Assembly: GCF_900168205.1 (NCBI RefSeq)
Contig: NZ_FUZE01000002.1
Coordinates: 352,154-416,153 of the forward strand
Reading direction: 5' to 3'
DNA from: Chryseobacterium balustinum
GTDB lineage: Bacteria > Bacteroidota > Bacteroidia > Flavobacteriales > Weeksellaceae
Length of the DNA: 64,000 nt
A program made the translations under genes and the position numbers. Below, piece by piece: positions 27,125 through 34,402 of the stretch; positions within the stretch are counted from its first letter, which is position 1; every line of letters starts with the position of its first letter. Below the pieces are notes generated by a model that saw only the letters and a program-made list of their open reading frames with translations, was not told the origin of the DNA and ran no database searches.

Positions 27125-27203
27125 AAAACCGAGCAATTTTTAAAAAGAGTTTTAAATTCAATGTAAAGTCGAAGGAACTCTTTTTTACGGCATCAGTTGT
27201 TTT
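27125..27203 (-). ncRNA. Y RNA-like unit II (degenerate, no tRNA mimic)
   Basis: Keeps the conserved TGCCGTAA and a 10-bp inner helix (AAAAAGAGTT with AACTCTTTTT). The apex is a 24-base loop with only a trace of a T loop (CTTCGACT). The outer pairing AAAAC/GGTTTT is weak. It reads as a minimal or decaying unit of only 79 bases. Confidence 0.55.
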
Positions 27204-27338
27204 AAAGTAAGGTAAAAATCAAACAGAGACTTACCGACAGAGCGATACCAATTACGCCATCTCGGATTTCCAAGAACAGGAGTCGAACCTGTATTGCTGT
27301 CCCCAAACGAAGAAATTCTGTTTTACGACACTTACTTT
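27204..27338 (-). ncRNA. Y RNA-like unit I (full YrlA topology)
   Basis: Ends pair AAAGTAAG with CTTACTTT (8 bp). Conserved TGTCGTAA faces TTTTTACC. The T arm is ACAGG-TTCGACT-CCTGT. Acceptor strand TCTTGG pairs with CCGAGA across a 4-base AAAT loop. The D arm is GCG-T-AATTGGTAT-CGC. Directly after it an anticodon-stem equivalent, CTGTC/GACAG (5 bp), joins the mimic to the Ro-type stem. First unit after the candidate array promoter. Confidence 0.83.
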
Positions 27339-27362
27339 TTTGTTATTTGTTATTTATTATTG

Positions 27363-27370
27363 CAAAATTA
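27363..27370 (-). promoter_or_regulatory. Candidate -7 box for the Y RNA array
   Basis: TAATTTTG on the minus strand matches TAnnTTTG. Transcription would start near 27356, about 18 bases before unit I. No clear -33 element, so the array might also be reached by read-through from the TROVE operon. Confidence 0.5.
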
Positions 27371-27630
27371 TTGCGTTGGTGCGCATTCTTTTTACGCAGT
27401 TGAAATTTATTTTGAATATTTATTTATTGTTCGTTTTGCCTTGAAGCAAAAGAACCAAAAATTCAAGGCTTGGAAACTCCGGCTAAAAATAATCTATACT
27501 CTCTAAAAATTCTAAAACTTGCGCGAATTCAATATTTGTTTTTCGATTCGATATCTGTGTCGCGCTTCAAACAGTAGAATTTTCTTAACGTTCGTATAGC
27601 TTATTTTCTTAACGCCTACATTTCCTATGT
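27371..27630. other. Intergenic DNA between the HEPN-like gene and the Y RNA array
   Basis: Low-complexity AT-rich DNA. About 27430-27490 looks like a dispersed flavobacterial intergenic repeat (CCTTGAAGCAAAAGAACC, CAAGGCTTGG). I see no gene. Confidence 0.4.
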
Positions 27631-27664
27631 CGTCATTGCGAGGAGCGGAGCGACGAAGCAATCT
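27631..27664. repeat. REP-like palindromic element
   Basis: GTCATTGCGAGGAGCGGAGC followed by GACGAAGCAATC is the style of short palindromic repeat dispersed in many bacterial genomes. It abuts the 3' end of the HEPN-like gene. Confidence 0.55.
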
Positions 27665-27668
27665 TTAA

Positions 27669-28358
27669 TTATTTAAAAAGCATTTCATTAAAATTCGGTA
27701 TAACTTCTTTAGCCATAATTAAAACTTGTTGATTTTTTTCTCGAATATAATTCTGTTCTAATATATCTGTTAAGAAGTTATGTAAATCATTAGTGATTTT
27801 GAAAAACTCAATAATCATTTCTCCAGTTTTATCTCCATCAAATTGAATTATTGTGTTGTAGTATAAATCTACATCATCGCTAATATGACCACTAATATTA
27901 TTTCTAATAATTTTCATATCAGCTTCGTATTTATACTCTTTTTTAAAAACTTTTATTGAATTATTAATATTTACAAAATTTTCTTTAAGATGCGGAAGTG
28001 CATTTTCTGAAAGTTCATTTAAGAATTTTCCATATTTACTAAATGTTTTAAAAATTTCAAAAACAGTTAAATATACATTTTTTTTTACATAAATTTTCTC
28101 CCAGTTATTTGAAGCATTATAAAGCATTTTGCTCGACACCGCTAAATCAAGATTAGCTATTGCAAACAATGAACTGACATCATTAATTTTCCTCACTAAA
28201 TCAAAACCATTCAAGCATATATCAATATCATTCTTATCAAAATGTGTTTTTACATAATCAATTATTTTATTTACTTTCTGTGCTGTATCTAATAAACCTG
28301 TAAAAACAGCAACTGTAGAATCTGCAGAATTATTAAAACTTTTATTCATTGTTTTCAT
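27669..28358 (-). CDS. Helical protein between Ro60 and Y RNAs, possible HEPN
   Basis: 229 residues, nearly all helical, soluble, no signal peptide. I do not recognise the family. One segment, MKIIRNNISGHISDDVDLYYN (about 148-168), contains R-x5-H in a hydrophobic helix context, the pattern of HEPN nucleases and HEPN-type nucleotidyltransferase partners (R-x4-6-H). The rest (KVNKIIDYVKTHFDKND, NFLTDILEQNYIREKNQQ) fits a helical bundle. It sits directly between the TROVE gene and the Y RNA array on the same strand, so a role in handling these RNAs is likely. HEPN assignment is an inference from one motif. Confidence 0.6.
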   Translation of the reverse strand: MKTMNKSFNNSADSTVAVFTGLLDTAQKVNKIIDYVKTHFDKNDIDICLNGFDLVRKINDVSSLFAIANLDLAVSSKMLYNASNNWEKIYVKKNVYLTVFEIFKTFSKYGKFLNELSENALPHLKENFVNINNSIKVFKKEYKYEADMKIIRNNISGHISDDVDLYYNTIIQFDGDKTGEMIIEFFKITNDLHNFLTDILEQNYIREKNQQVLIMAKEVIPNFNEMLFK

Positions 28359-28381
28359 AATTATTATTTATTGGGTTTTTA

Positions 28382-28475
28382 TTCCTAGCCCCGATTGCAA
28401 CGGCATCCTTTTTCTGAAATGGCTTGAAAAAAGCGTTGGCGAAAAAGATATAGTGGAAAGCGGGATCAAGCTTCT
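28382..28475 (-). repeat. Dispersed flavobacterial intergenic repeat, copy 1
   Basis: Minus-strand GCTTGATCCCGCTTTCC ... GTTGCAATCGGGGCTAGG matches in layout the element at 63509-63622 (GCTATTTCCGGCTATTCGC ... GCTTCTATCCGGGCTAGG). Both have a conserved head, a variable centre and a conserved GGGCTAGG tail. It lies in the gap after the TROVE gene. Confidence 0.7.
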
Positions 28476-28550
28476 AAATTACAGTAATATTCAGGATAAA
28501 ATCATTCATCATTTATCACTTATAATTTATTCTAATTAAAGCAGCACCTT

Positions 28551-29819
28551 TTACAGCACTACTTTTTTAATCATTTCTACTGCCGATTTTTTGCCTTCCA
28601 AAGCATTCAATACATCGAAAATTTTGTCGGACCAACCTGCGATAAGATAGACATCATTTTTTCGGACATCCAACGGTGGTTTTCCGTAACCAGCCAAATC
28701 AAATAGATACAATTTTGCATTCGGATTGATTTTTTTGTATCGGCTCCAAGAGTTTTCGAAAGCATTGGTAAATCCACCGGTATCCCACATTTGAGTATCG
28801 GTAAACAACATGATTTTATCTGCTTTTTCTTTTTTGTTGATTAAATCTTCAAGCACAAGATGACCATTCGTGGAATAACCCACTTCACCTTCTCTTTTGT
28901 AGAATGCATCTACGTTTCTCAGAATACCGTTTTTCGGCATCGGAACTCTTTTCCAACGGTCACCAAACATACCTGTAATCACGTTTTTGCACTGCGACTG
29001 CAACATCATCGACATTAACAGACCGATATCGTACAACAAAACTTTAGATCTCGGAGAAATTGACTGTTGCATCGAACCCGAAACATCTGCCGCAATCACT
29101 ACCGAAGTTTCGAAGCCAAAACCTTTGATGTTTTTTGCACTTACCATCATCGCATCTTCCAATGCTTCCAGGATCGATGACAAATATGGTGAATCGATTG
29201 TTTTCAATTCTCTATACGCCGCCAAAAATCTGAATGGCAATTGTTTTGAGTTTCTTACCGCTTTTTCATCTGACAAATAGTTGCAAACTTTGTACATCGC
29301 ATCAGAAGAAACTTTGGCTTCCAAAATATTTCTAAGGTTTCTCAAAGTCGCCATATAACCCAATTTGTTGCTGAAGATCAATTCTTCCCATTTGTTTTTG
29401 AAAGCTGATTTTCTTTCAGCGTCATCGGCAAATTTGGTCTGACCCAACATTGAAAGTTCAACTTCCCAAGTATAAGGAGTTTCCAATGCATCGTTGACGA
29501 TCTTGTTGAAAATTGCCTGCTGATTTCCATCTTTTGCTTTTGGGTGAACCAAGAACAAAGCATCTTTTAAAGTAACTTCTGCTTTTCTGTTGTATTTTGC
29601 GAATTGGTATTCATCAAATTTGTTGAAAGATTTTACCAAACCTTTTTGGATTTGTTTTGAAAGTTTATTCAACTTTTTAGTTTCCGTTCTTTCGTTTGCC
29701 AATTGGTAATACGCCAGTAATTCTGTGATTTCATCAGCTCTTTGGATAACTCCGTCAACGGTTTTACTTATCAAGTCAGTACCCATGAAATTTGATTTTC
29801 TTAAAAAATTAAATTTCAT
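28551..29819 (-). CDS. TROVE/Ro60-family RNA-binding protein with vWA domain
   Basis: Ro60-type protein: in known cases a ring of HEAT-like helices binds Y RNA outside and misfolded RNA ends in the central hole. Here residues about 15-230 are the helical TROVE part (KLNKLSKQIQKGLVKSFNKF, ALFLVHPKAKDGNQQAIFNKI, GYMATLRNLRNILEAKVS). From about 245 the vWA domain has an intact MIDAS core: AADVSGSMQQS and FTDTQMWD. At 422 residues it is shorter than animal Ro60. ATG 29819 (MKFNFLRK) resembles other TROVE starts; ATG 29786 (MGTDLIS) is an alternative. A perfect inverted repeat spans both starts. Y RNA-like genes lie downstream, as is typical for bacterial rsr. Confidence 0.88.
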   Translation of the reverse strand: MKFNFLRKSNFMGTDLISKTVDGVIQRADEITELLAYYQLANERTETKKLNKLSKQIQKGLVKSFNKFDEYQFAKYNRKAEVTLKDALFLVHPKAKDGNQQAIFNKIVNDALETPYTWEVELSMLGQTKFADDAERKSAFKNKWEELIFSNKLGYMATLRNLRNILEAKVSSDAMYKVCNYLSDEKAVRNSKQLPFRFLAAYRELKTIDSPYLSSILEALEDAMMVSAKNIKGFGFETSVVIAADVSGSMQQSISPRSKVLLYDIGLLMSMMLQSQCKNVITGMFGDRWKRVPMPKNGILRNVDAFYKREGEVGYSTNGHLVLEDLINKKEKADKIMLFTDTQMWDTGGFTNAFENSWSRYKKINPNAKLYLFDLAGYGKPPLDVRKNDVYLIAGWSDKIFDVLNALEGKKSAVEMIKKVVL

Positions 29820-29826
29820 GGGTACT
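29778..29826 (-). promoter_or_regulatory. 16-bp inverted repeat spanning the TROVE start codons
   Basis: Arms 29778-29793 and 29811-29826 are perfect reverse complements (AGTACCCATGAAATTT), spacer 17 bases. Each arm contains one of the two candidate ATGs (29786 and 29819). As RNA it would hide both starts in a strong hairpin. Confidence 0.8.
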
Positions 29827-29881
29827 GTTTTTATTGTTAAACATTTTTGGAGGATTATCACTTCCTCTCTGATTTTTTATG

Positions 29882-29889
29882 CAAAGTAA
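29882..29889 (-). promoter_or_regulatory. Candidate -7 box of the TROVE gene
   Basis: TTACTTTG, one base from TAnnTTTG, with a leader of about 60 bases to ATG 29819. The same octamer precedes the tiny gene at 39195-39320. Confidence 0.4.
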
Positions 29890-30086
29890 AAGTGGTGTTG
29901 CGCAGTGTTTTTGCGTAGTGAAAAGATTTCTGAAAAAGTTTTCATTTTTTGTTGGAAAATCGCAAAGACGCAAAGCTTTATTTTGTTACAAACTGTTTTT
30001 AAGACGCAAGGATTTTATCTGCGAAAAAATTCATTGTGTTGTCGTTGTGAGGGATGAAATGATTTTAAAAAGATATATCCAAGAAT

Positions 30087-30164
30087 TTTGTCATTCCGTA
30101 GAAATCTAAGTGGTAGTGATAATTTAGATTCCACGCTTCACTGCGTTCCGCTCTGAATGACAAA
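30087..30164. repeat. Inverted-repeat-bounded intergenic element
   Basis: Ends TTTGTCATTC and GAATGACAAA are perfect inverted repeats around about 58 bases, with AGATTCCACGCTTC inside. It resembles dispersed miniature elements. The remainder of the 29820-30316 gap holds a degraded GCGCAAAGACGCAAAG repeat. Confidence 0.65.
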
Positions 30165-30288
30165 CATACCGTCGAATTTTAAAAAAGCTAACAACAAGCA
30201 ACTATCAACAAACTACCAAATACAATTTGTCTATCATTCATTTAATATAAAGGAATCAACAATGTAAAATTTTTGAAAATCTCTTTTC

Positions 30289-30296
30289 TAGCTTTG
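30289..30296 (+). promoter_or_regulatory. -7 promoter box of the VOC gene
   Basis: TAGCTTTG matches TAnnTTTG, 20 bases before ATG 30317. Confidence 0.55.
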
Positions 30297-30316
30297 TTTT
30301 GATTAAAATTAAAACT

Positions 30317-30763
30317 ATGATTAAAGGATTATATGAAACTCACGTCCAGGTAAGTAATCTGGAAAATGCTATTCAATTTTACACTGAAGTTTTAGGATTG
30401 GAATTCGCTCATAAAGACGAAAACCGTCCCATTGCTTTTTTATGGATTGGAAAAAATAAAGAATCCATGCTTGGATTGTGGGAGCAGAAAGAAAATTTGC
30501 AGACCAGACATTTTGCTTTTGCGGCTGATAAAGAAGACATTCTGAATTATTCAGTTGAGTTTTTGAAAAATAAAAATTTAAAACCTTACAACTTTTTAAA
30601 AGACGGAATTGATAAGCCAATGGTTTTTGCTTGGATGCCCGCTTTAGCGATTTATTTTAATGATCCTGATGGAAATCAACTGGAATTTATTTCGATCTTG
30701 GAAGGTGATGCAAAGCCAGAATTGGGTGTGCTTTCTTATGAGGAATGGTTGGAGAGAAAATAA
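30317..30763 (+). CDS. VOC-superfamily (glyoxalase/bleomycin-resistance fold) protein
   Basis: 148 residues from ATG 30317; the longer frame starts at TTG 30299. The fold is clear from HVQVSNLENAIQFYTEVLGL at the start and FNDPDGNQLEFISILEG near 110-126, which supply the typical metal-binding His and Glu positions. Family members include glyoxalases, dioxygenases and thiol transferases; the reaction cannot be chosen here. It is the only plus-strand gene inside an otherwise minus-strand locus, so it may be an insertion unrelated to the RNA system. Confidence 0.9.
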   Translation: MIKGLYETHVQVSNLENAIQFYTEVLGLEFAHKDENRPIAFLWIGKNKESMLGLWEQKENLQTRHFAFAADKEDILNYSVEFLKNKNLKPYNFLKDGIDKPMVFAWMPALAIYFNDPDGNQLEFISILEGDAKPELGVLSYEEWLERK

Positions 30764-30786
30764 AAGATACGTTTTGAAAACGGAGT

Positions 30787-31815
30787 CTAATAACTACTTT
30801 GTAAAATATCAATAATATCATTTAATTTATCTTTTTTATCTGAAAAATAAAATTTCAATTCCTGATAAACGAATTCTTTAATTTCACTCTGAACTTTGGG
30901 AGTTCCTAATTTCCATCGTGTAGCACCTAAAAAAGAAAGTTCACCATTAACTGAAGCATACAACAAGAGATGATTTTTTAGTTTTGTATTTGAAATATTT
31001 AGCTTCAAATTACTCTTCACAGCTTCTTCTTTTAAGAATTTTTTAAACCCTTGTAAAATTCCATTCAAAAGAGACCCTCCTAAAATTGTTTCTTTATAAT
31101 TGGCATAAACTTTAATTCTTGGTTTTAAACTCAAACCTTCAACAAAAGCTAGTGATAATGAATATGAAAAATCTGTTTTTTTATTAAGATTTAGTTTAAA
31201 AAAAGGAGAATTATATCTAAAATTCTTCTCTATTTCGAAATCGATTATTTCTGATAAACCTTTTGGGTAATGAAAAATATTGATTTGTAATTCAGTAGAT
31301 GATTTATCAATACTTTTGATTTTAAGTTCTGAATTTAAAAAACCATACCTTCTTAATAAGGTATTTAAATGCGGATAACTTAAGTTTAAATTTTTAAAAA
31401 TATCTTTATCAATTGTAAAATCAAATTTTATTTTACGAGCCTCATCATTAATAATTTCATTTTCAATTTTAAATATTCCCTTATTAGAGCTTAAAACAAA
31501 ATTTTCATTAATTTCAATTTTCAAAAAATCAGACAAAGCAACAAGACAGGCTATCGAAAGGTAAAAATGTGAATCTTTGTAATTATTAATATTTTTAATT
31601 GCATTTGATAATAAAGTTGAGCTTTTAGTACTTTTACTTTCTATAATAACACGATTATTTTTATACAATATACAAATAACTTCATAAAATTCTATTGCTA
31701 TAAAATCCTGAATTAAATAGTGAATTAATTCATTAAATCCCGAATTATCTAAAGCTCCAATATACATTCCCGGTCGCTTCCTGATGTGTTCTAAAACATT
31801 ATAATTCTCAGTCAT
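30787..31815 (-). CDS. Degenerate GyrB/ParE-like protein (GHKL plus transducer only)
   Basis: 342 residues. The N-terminus, VLEHIRKRPGMYIG, is the GyrB/ParE signature, and the C-terminus resembles the transducer (S5) domain: LEVVxG-like LAFVEGLSLKPRIKVYA, then FLGATRWKLGTPKVQSEI, where GyrB has QTKTKLG. The ATP site is gone: the usual EVVDNAIDE is replaced by YLIQDFIAIEF and DDGRGIP by ESKSTKSS. No TOPRIM or cleavage domain follows. It probably cannot bind ATP normally; a scaffold, or a binding or inhibitory role, is possible. It is 58 bases downstream of an exonuclease gene on the same strand. Confidence 0.8.
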   Translation of the reverse strand: MTENYNVLEHIRKRPGMYIGALDNSGFNELIHYLIQDFIAIEFYEVICILYKNNRVIIESKSTKSSTLLSNAIKNINNYKDSHFYLSIACLVALSDFLKIEINENFVLSSNKGIFKIENEIINDEARKIKFDFTIDKDIFKNLNLSYPHLNTLLRRYGFLNSELKIKSIDKSSTELQINIFHYPKGLSEIIDFEIEKNFRYNSPFFKLNLNKKTDFSYSLSLAFVEGLSLKPRIKVYANYKETILGGSLLNGILQGFKKFLKEEAVKSNLKLNISNTKLKNHLLLYASVNGELSFLGATRWKLGTPKVQSEIKEFVYQELKFYFSDKKDKLNDIIDILQSSY

Positions 31816-31873
31816 AAATAAAATAAAAATCCCTCTAAATATACGAATTTCAAAAGGTTTTATTAAATTTTGC

Positions 31874-32422
31874 CTACACTTTTTTCAAACACCAAAATAG
31901 AATCTTGGCAATATTCTTCACATCGTCAATTCCTCTGTGATGTGTGCCCACTAAAGGAAATTTCAATTCTTTCAAAGCCCTATCCATTCCTACGCTTTTT
32001 CGAATCGGATGCAATTGAGCGAATAACGTTTTAACATTAATGTGGTCATCACTCAAAGGATAATCGACATTGAATCTTCTTGCCTGATTTTGAAGCATAT
32101 TCAAATCATAGTTTCCGTAGCTTGCCCAAGTCAAGTCTTCAGAATTGTATTCTACTCTCAGAATATCCAGAGCATCTTCCAGAAAAATCCCTTCATCATC
32201 AAGCATTTGTTGAGTAATAGAAGTCAGTTCCGTACAAAACGGACTCACTTTTGAGTATTGAGGTTTAATTAAAATCCCCTCATTTTGTGAAATCTTACCG
32301 GTTTTTGCATCCATAATACAAACTCCGATTTCTATAATTTCACTTTCCTGTCCTCTTGGCGGTCGGTCATTCCAACACGTGGCTTCGAGGTCTATAATTA
32401 ATATATTGTCTGTTGTTTTCAT
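31874..32422 (-). CDS. Eri1/KapD-like DEDDh 3'-5' exonuclease A
   Basis: 182 residues. DEDDh catalytic set: IDLEATCW (Asp11, Glu13), YGNYDLNML (third Asp), and HHRGIDDVKN (His and fourth Asp). TSITQQM is the conserved Exo II-adjacent motif. The closest known families are Eri1/3'hExo and bacterial KapD, which trim 3' ends of structured RNA, so RNA is the likely substrate. It is one of three paralogues at the locus (also 32537 and 34778), which share the start MKTT..ILIIDLEATCW or a close variant. All catalytic residues are present. Confidence 0.9.
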   Translation of the reverse strand: MKTTDNILIIDLEATCWNDRPPRGQESEIIEIGVCIMDAKTGKISQNEGILIKPQYSKVSPFCTELTSITQQMLDDEGIFLEDALDILRVEYNSEDLTWASYGNYDLNMLQNQARRFNVDYPLSDDHINVKTLFAQLHPIRKSVGMDRALKELKFPLVGTHHRGIDDVKNIAKILFWCLKKV

Positions 32423-32442
32423 TTGTTTAAAAAAATTAATAT

Positions 32443-32526
32443 TTGTAGCTGGAAGTCTGAAGCTGGAGGCTGGAAGTCAATTTCGCACCGCAAAAACTTC
32501 CCACTTCCTTCATCCATCTTCCTGAC
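32443..32526. repeat. Degraded inverted repeat (AGCTGGAAG type)
   Basis: Left side AGCTGGAAGTCTGAAGCTGG, right side ACTTCCCACTTCCTTCATCC. It matches in style the element at 36153-36237 and forms an imperfect hairpin between two exonuclease genes. Confidence 0.55.
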
Positions 32527-32536
32527 CAAATTATTA

Positions 32537-33079
32537 CTACAAAATTTCTCTTAAAATTTTGGCAGCGTTGTAAGCATCGTCTGCTCCGCTGTGATGATTT
32601 CCTTCAAAATCCATATTCATATATTTCAGGGCTCTTTTTAAACCCATCATTTTATGAAGTCCGATATGATTTTTGAATTGATACATCACATTAATATAAT
32701 TTTCTGAGAAAGGATTTTCGATTCCGAGATAATCACACTGTTCCATGATTTGTTCTTTATCAAAATTCCCAAAGCCTGCCCAAGTAAGCGAAGTTGAATG
32801 ATATTCTTTTTTGATTTTCTCACAGGCTTCCTCAAAATAAATTCCTTTTTCTTCGATTAATTGTGGTGTTATTCCGGTGAGTTCTGTACAAAATTTATTG
32901 ATTTTAGACCTTTCAGGAATTACATAGATGCTTTGTTTCCTGGAAATTGCTTTTGTTGTTCTGTTTAATTCGCAAATTCCGATTTCTATGATATCAACTT
33001 TTTGTCCAGCTGGGATTCTATCGTTTTCCCAGCATGTGGCTTCCAAATCGATGATTAATATTTCATTGGTTGTTTTCAT
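32537..33079 (-). CDS. Eri1/KapD-like DEDDh 3'-5' exonuclease B
   Basis: 180 residues, paralogue of the neighbouring exonuclease A. Catalytic residues: IDLEATCWEND (Asp11, Glu13), GFGNFDKEQI, and HHSGADDAYN. TELTGITPQLI and the KMMGLKRALKYMNM segment fit the Eri1 family. No extra nucleic-acid-binding domain (SAP or zinc) is attached, so target choice may depend on partners such as the TROVE protein. It is separated from paralogue A by a 114-base repeat-bearing gap. Confidence 0.9.
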   Translation of the reverse strand: MKTTNEILIIDLEATCWENDRIPAGQKVDIIEIGICELNRTTKAISRKQSIYVIPERSKINKFCTELTGITPQLIEEKGIYFEEACEKIKKEYHSTSLTWAGFGNFDKEQIMEQCDYLGIENPFSENYINVMYQFKNHIGLHKMMGLKRALKYMNMDFEGNHHSGADDAYNAAKILREIL

Positions 33080-33266
33080 TTTACTATTTTATTACATATT
33101 TTTTCATTCATCTGCATTTGGTTTTCATTGGAGGAGAGGTGGGAAGAAATACCCTAAAGAAGAATTGATGTTGCTGCTAAAGCTCTGCAAAGATAAAACC
33201 ATCAGTACGCATTCTATTTACGCAGTAAAAAATAATTTCAAAAAAAACTCCCCGAAGGGAGCTATT

Positions 33267-33830
33267 TTAATTTCTTGGTGCAAAAGGCGGTGTCCATTTC
33301 TTTTTCTTCATCAATTCTTTGATTTCTTCATAAGAAACAGGATAAAAATTATGGCAATCAACACCTACATCAATACTTAAAGCATTTTCATCATCCGATA
33401 ATGTTCCGTGTGAATGACCGTATAATTGCCATGTTCCGTGATGAGAACCGTTCCAGGTGCGCATTGCGTAATGAAAAAGCATGATCTTCTGTTTGCCCAT
33501 TTTATGACTTTCGTCTTCCACATAAAGCTCGTGGTAATCTTTGATCCATTCGAACCTTTCCGGAACCCGAAGCGCAGAATATTCATGATTGCCTTTTATC
33601 AGATGGATTTTTCCATTTAGTCTGTCTAAAATTTCTTTTGTAAAATCTGGTTTTCCTAAACTTACATCGCCCAAGTGATAGACAGTATCATCTTTTCCTA
33701 TTTTTTCGTTCCATCGTTTGATAAGTTGCTCATTCATTTCCTCCGTCGACTCAAAAGGCCGTTCGGAAAATTTTATAATATTGGCATGACCGAAATGATG
33801 GTCTGCCGTAAAAAATATATTTGTTTGCAT
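33267..33830 (-). CDS. Calcineurin-like metallophosphoesterase
   Basis: 187 residues with the complete metallophosphoesterase signature: ADHHFGHANI (D-x-H), HLGDVSLG (GD), KGNHE (GNHE), and LYGHSHGTL (GH-x-H). Substrates in this family range from nucleotides to nucleic acid ends. Beside cREC and the exonucleases, a 2',3'-cyclic or terminal phosphate on RNA is an attractive but unproven substrate. It lies 14 bases after the DinB-fold gene. Confidence 0.92.
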   Translation of the reverse strand: MQTNIFFTADHHFGHANIIKFSERPFESTEEMNEQLIKRWNEKIGKDDTVYHLGDVSLGKPDFTKEILDRLNGKIHLIKGNHEYSALRVPERFEWIKDYHELYVEDESHKMGKQKIMLFHYAMRTWNGSHHGTWQLYGHSHGTLSDDENALSIDVGVDCHNFYPVSYEEIKELMKKKKWTPPFAPRN

Positions 33831-33844
33831 TTTTTTTAATTTTT

Positions 33845-34402
33845 TTAATTGTTTTCTAATTCATTATTTTCCATCTGAGTAACGTTTCTCTGAGCGTGAA
33901 GTGAAAGGAAATAAATGTATTCATACACATTGATTTTTCCCAATCCATTCACGGTCATTGTTGTTTCACAGAGAAGACCTTCTCCATTTTTCATCAAGTC
34001 TAAATAGTTTAAGCATTGATGATATTGTTGAGAAATTAAACTACTGATTTTATTTAAATTCAATTCTCCTTTGGGCTCCATATGTTCTGGTCTTATCAAT
34101 TCAAACGCACCATACTCGCCTACTTTCTCAAATTTTTCTTTATCGAAACTGTAGTTTTCTATTTCAAAATTTAAATCAAGATTGCGATAATTTCGCATTG
34201 CTTTTTTTGAACCTTTATCAATAAGAATCAACAAGTAAAAGTTCGTCAAATAAATATGCTCTAAAATCTGTTGAACCGTCCAACCTCCATTTGAAGGTTG
34301 ATAATTCAAGGTTCTATTATCTTTATCAAACCATCTGTCAACCTCATCGAAACTGAGATTCAAATGCTTTCTTATATCTTGAATTAATCTAAAAATGTCC
34401 AT
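33845..34402 (-). CDS. DinB-fold four-helix protein
   Basis: 185 residues. DinB_2/YfiT-type features: FRLIQDIRKHLNLSFDEVDR, the WTVQQILEHIYLTNFYLL helix with a conserved His, and FLSLHAQRNVTQME with a second His/Gln pair near the C-terminus that can bind a metal. Members are thiol-dependent transferases or have unknown function. Its start codon overlaps the stop of the cREC gene by one base (TAATG), so translation is coupled. No RNA role can be read directly. Confidence 0.85.
   Translation of the reverse strand: MDIFRLIQDIRKHLNLSFDEVDRWFDKDNRTLNYQPSNGGWTVQQILEHIYLTNFYLLILIDKGSKKAMRNYRNLDLNFEIENYSFDKEKFEKVGEYGAFELIRPEHMEPKGELNLNKISSLISQQYHQCLNYLDLMKNGEGLLCETTMTVNGLGKINVYEYIYFLSLHAQRNVTQMENNELENN

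Noticed and set aside
26431..27338. Circularly permuted tRNA genes that are spliced, as in red algae
   Set aside because: The 3'-half-before-5'-half order fits, but no anticodon is present, the ends form a conserved stem with a fixed internal loop, and a Ro60 gene lies upstream. YrlA-type Y RNA explains all of this without splicing.
26431..27338. tmRNA
   Set aside because: No mRNA-like tag frame with an Ala start and no single Ala acceptor.
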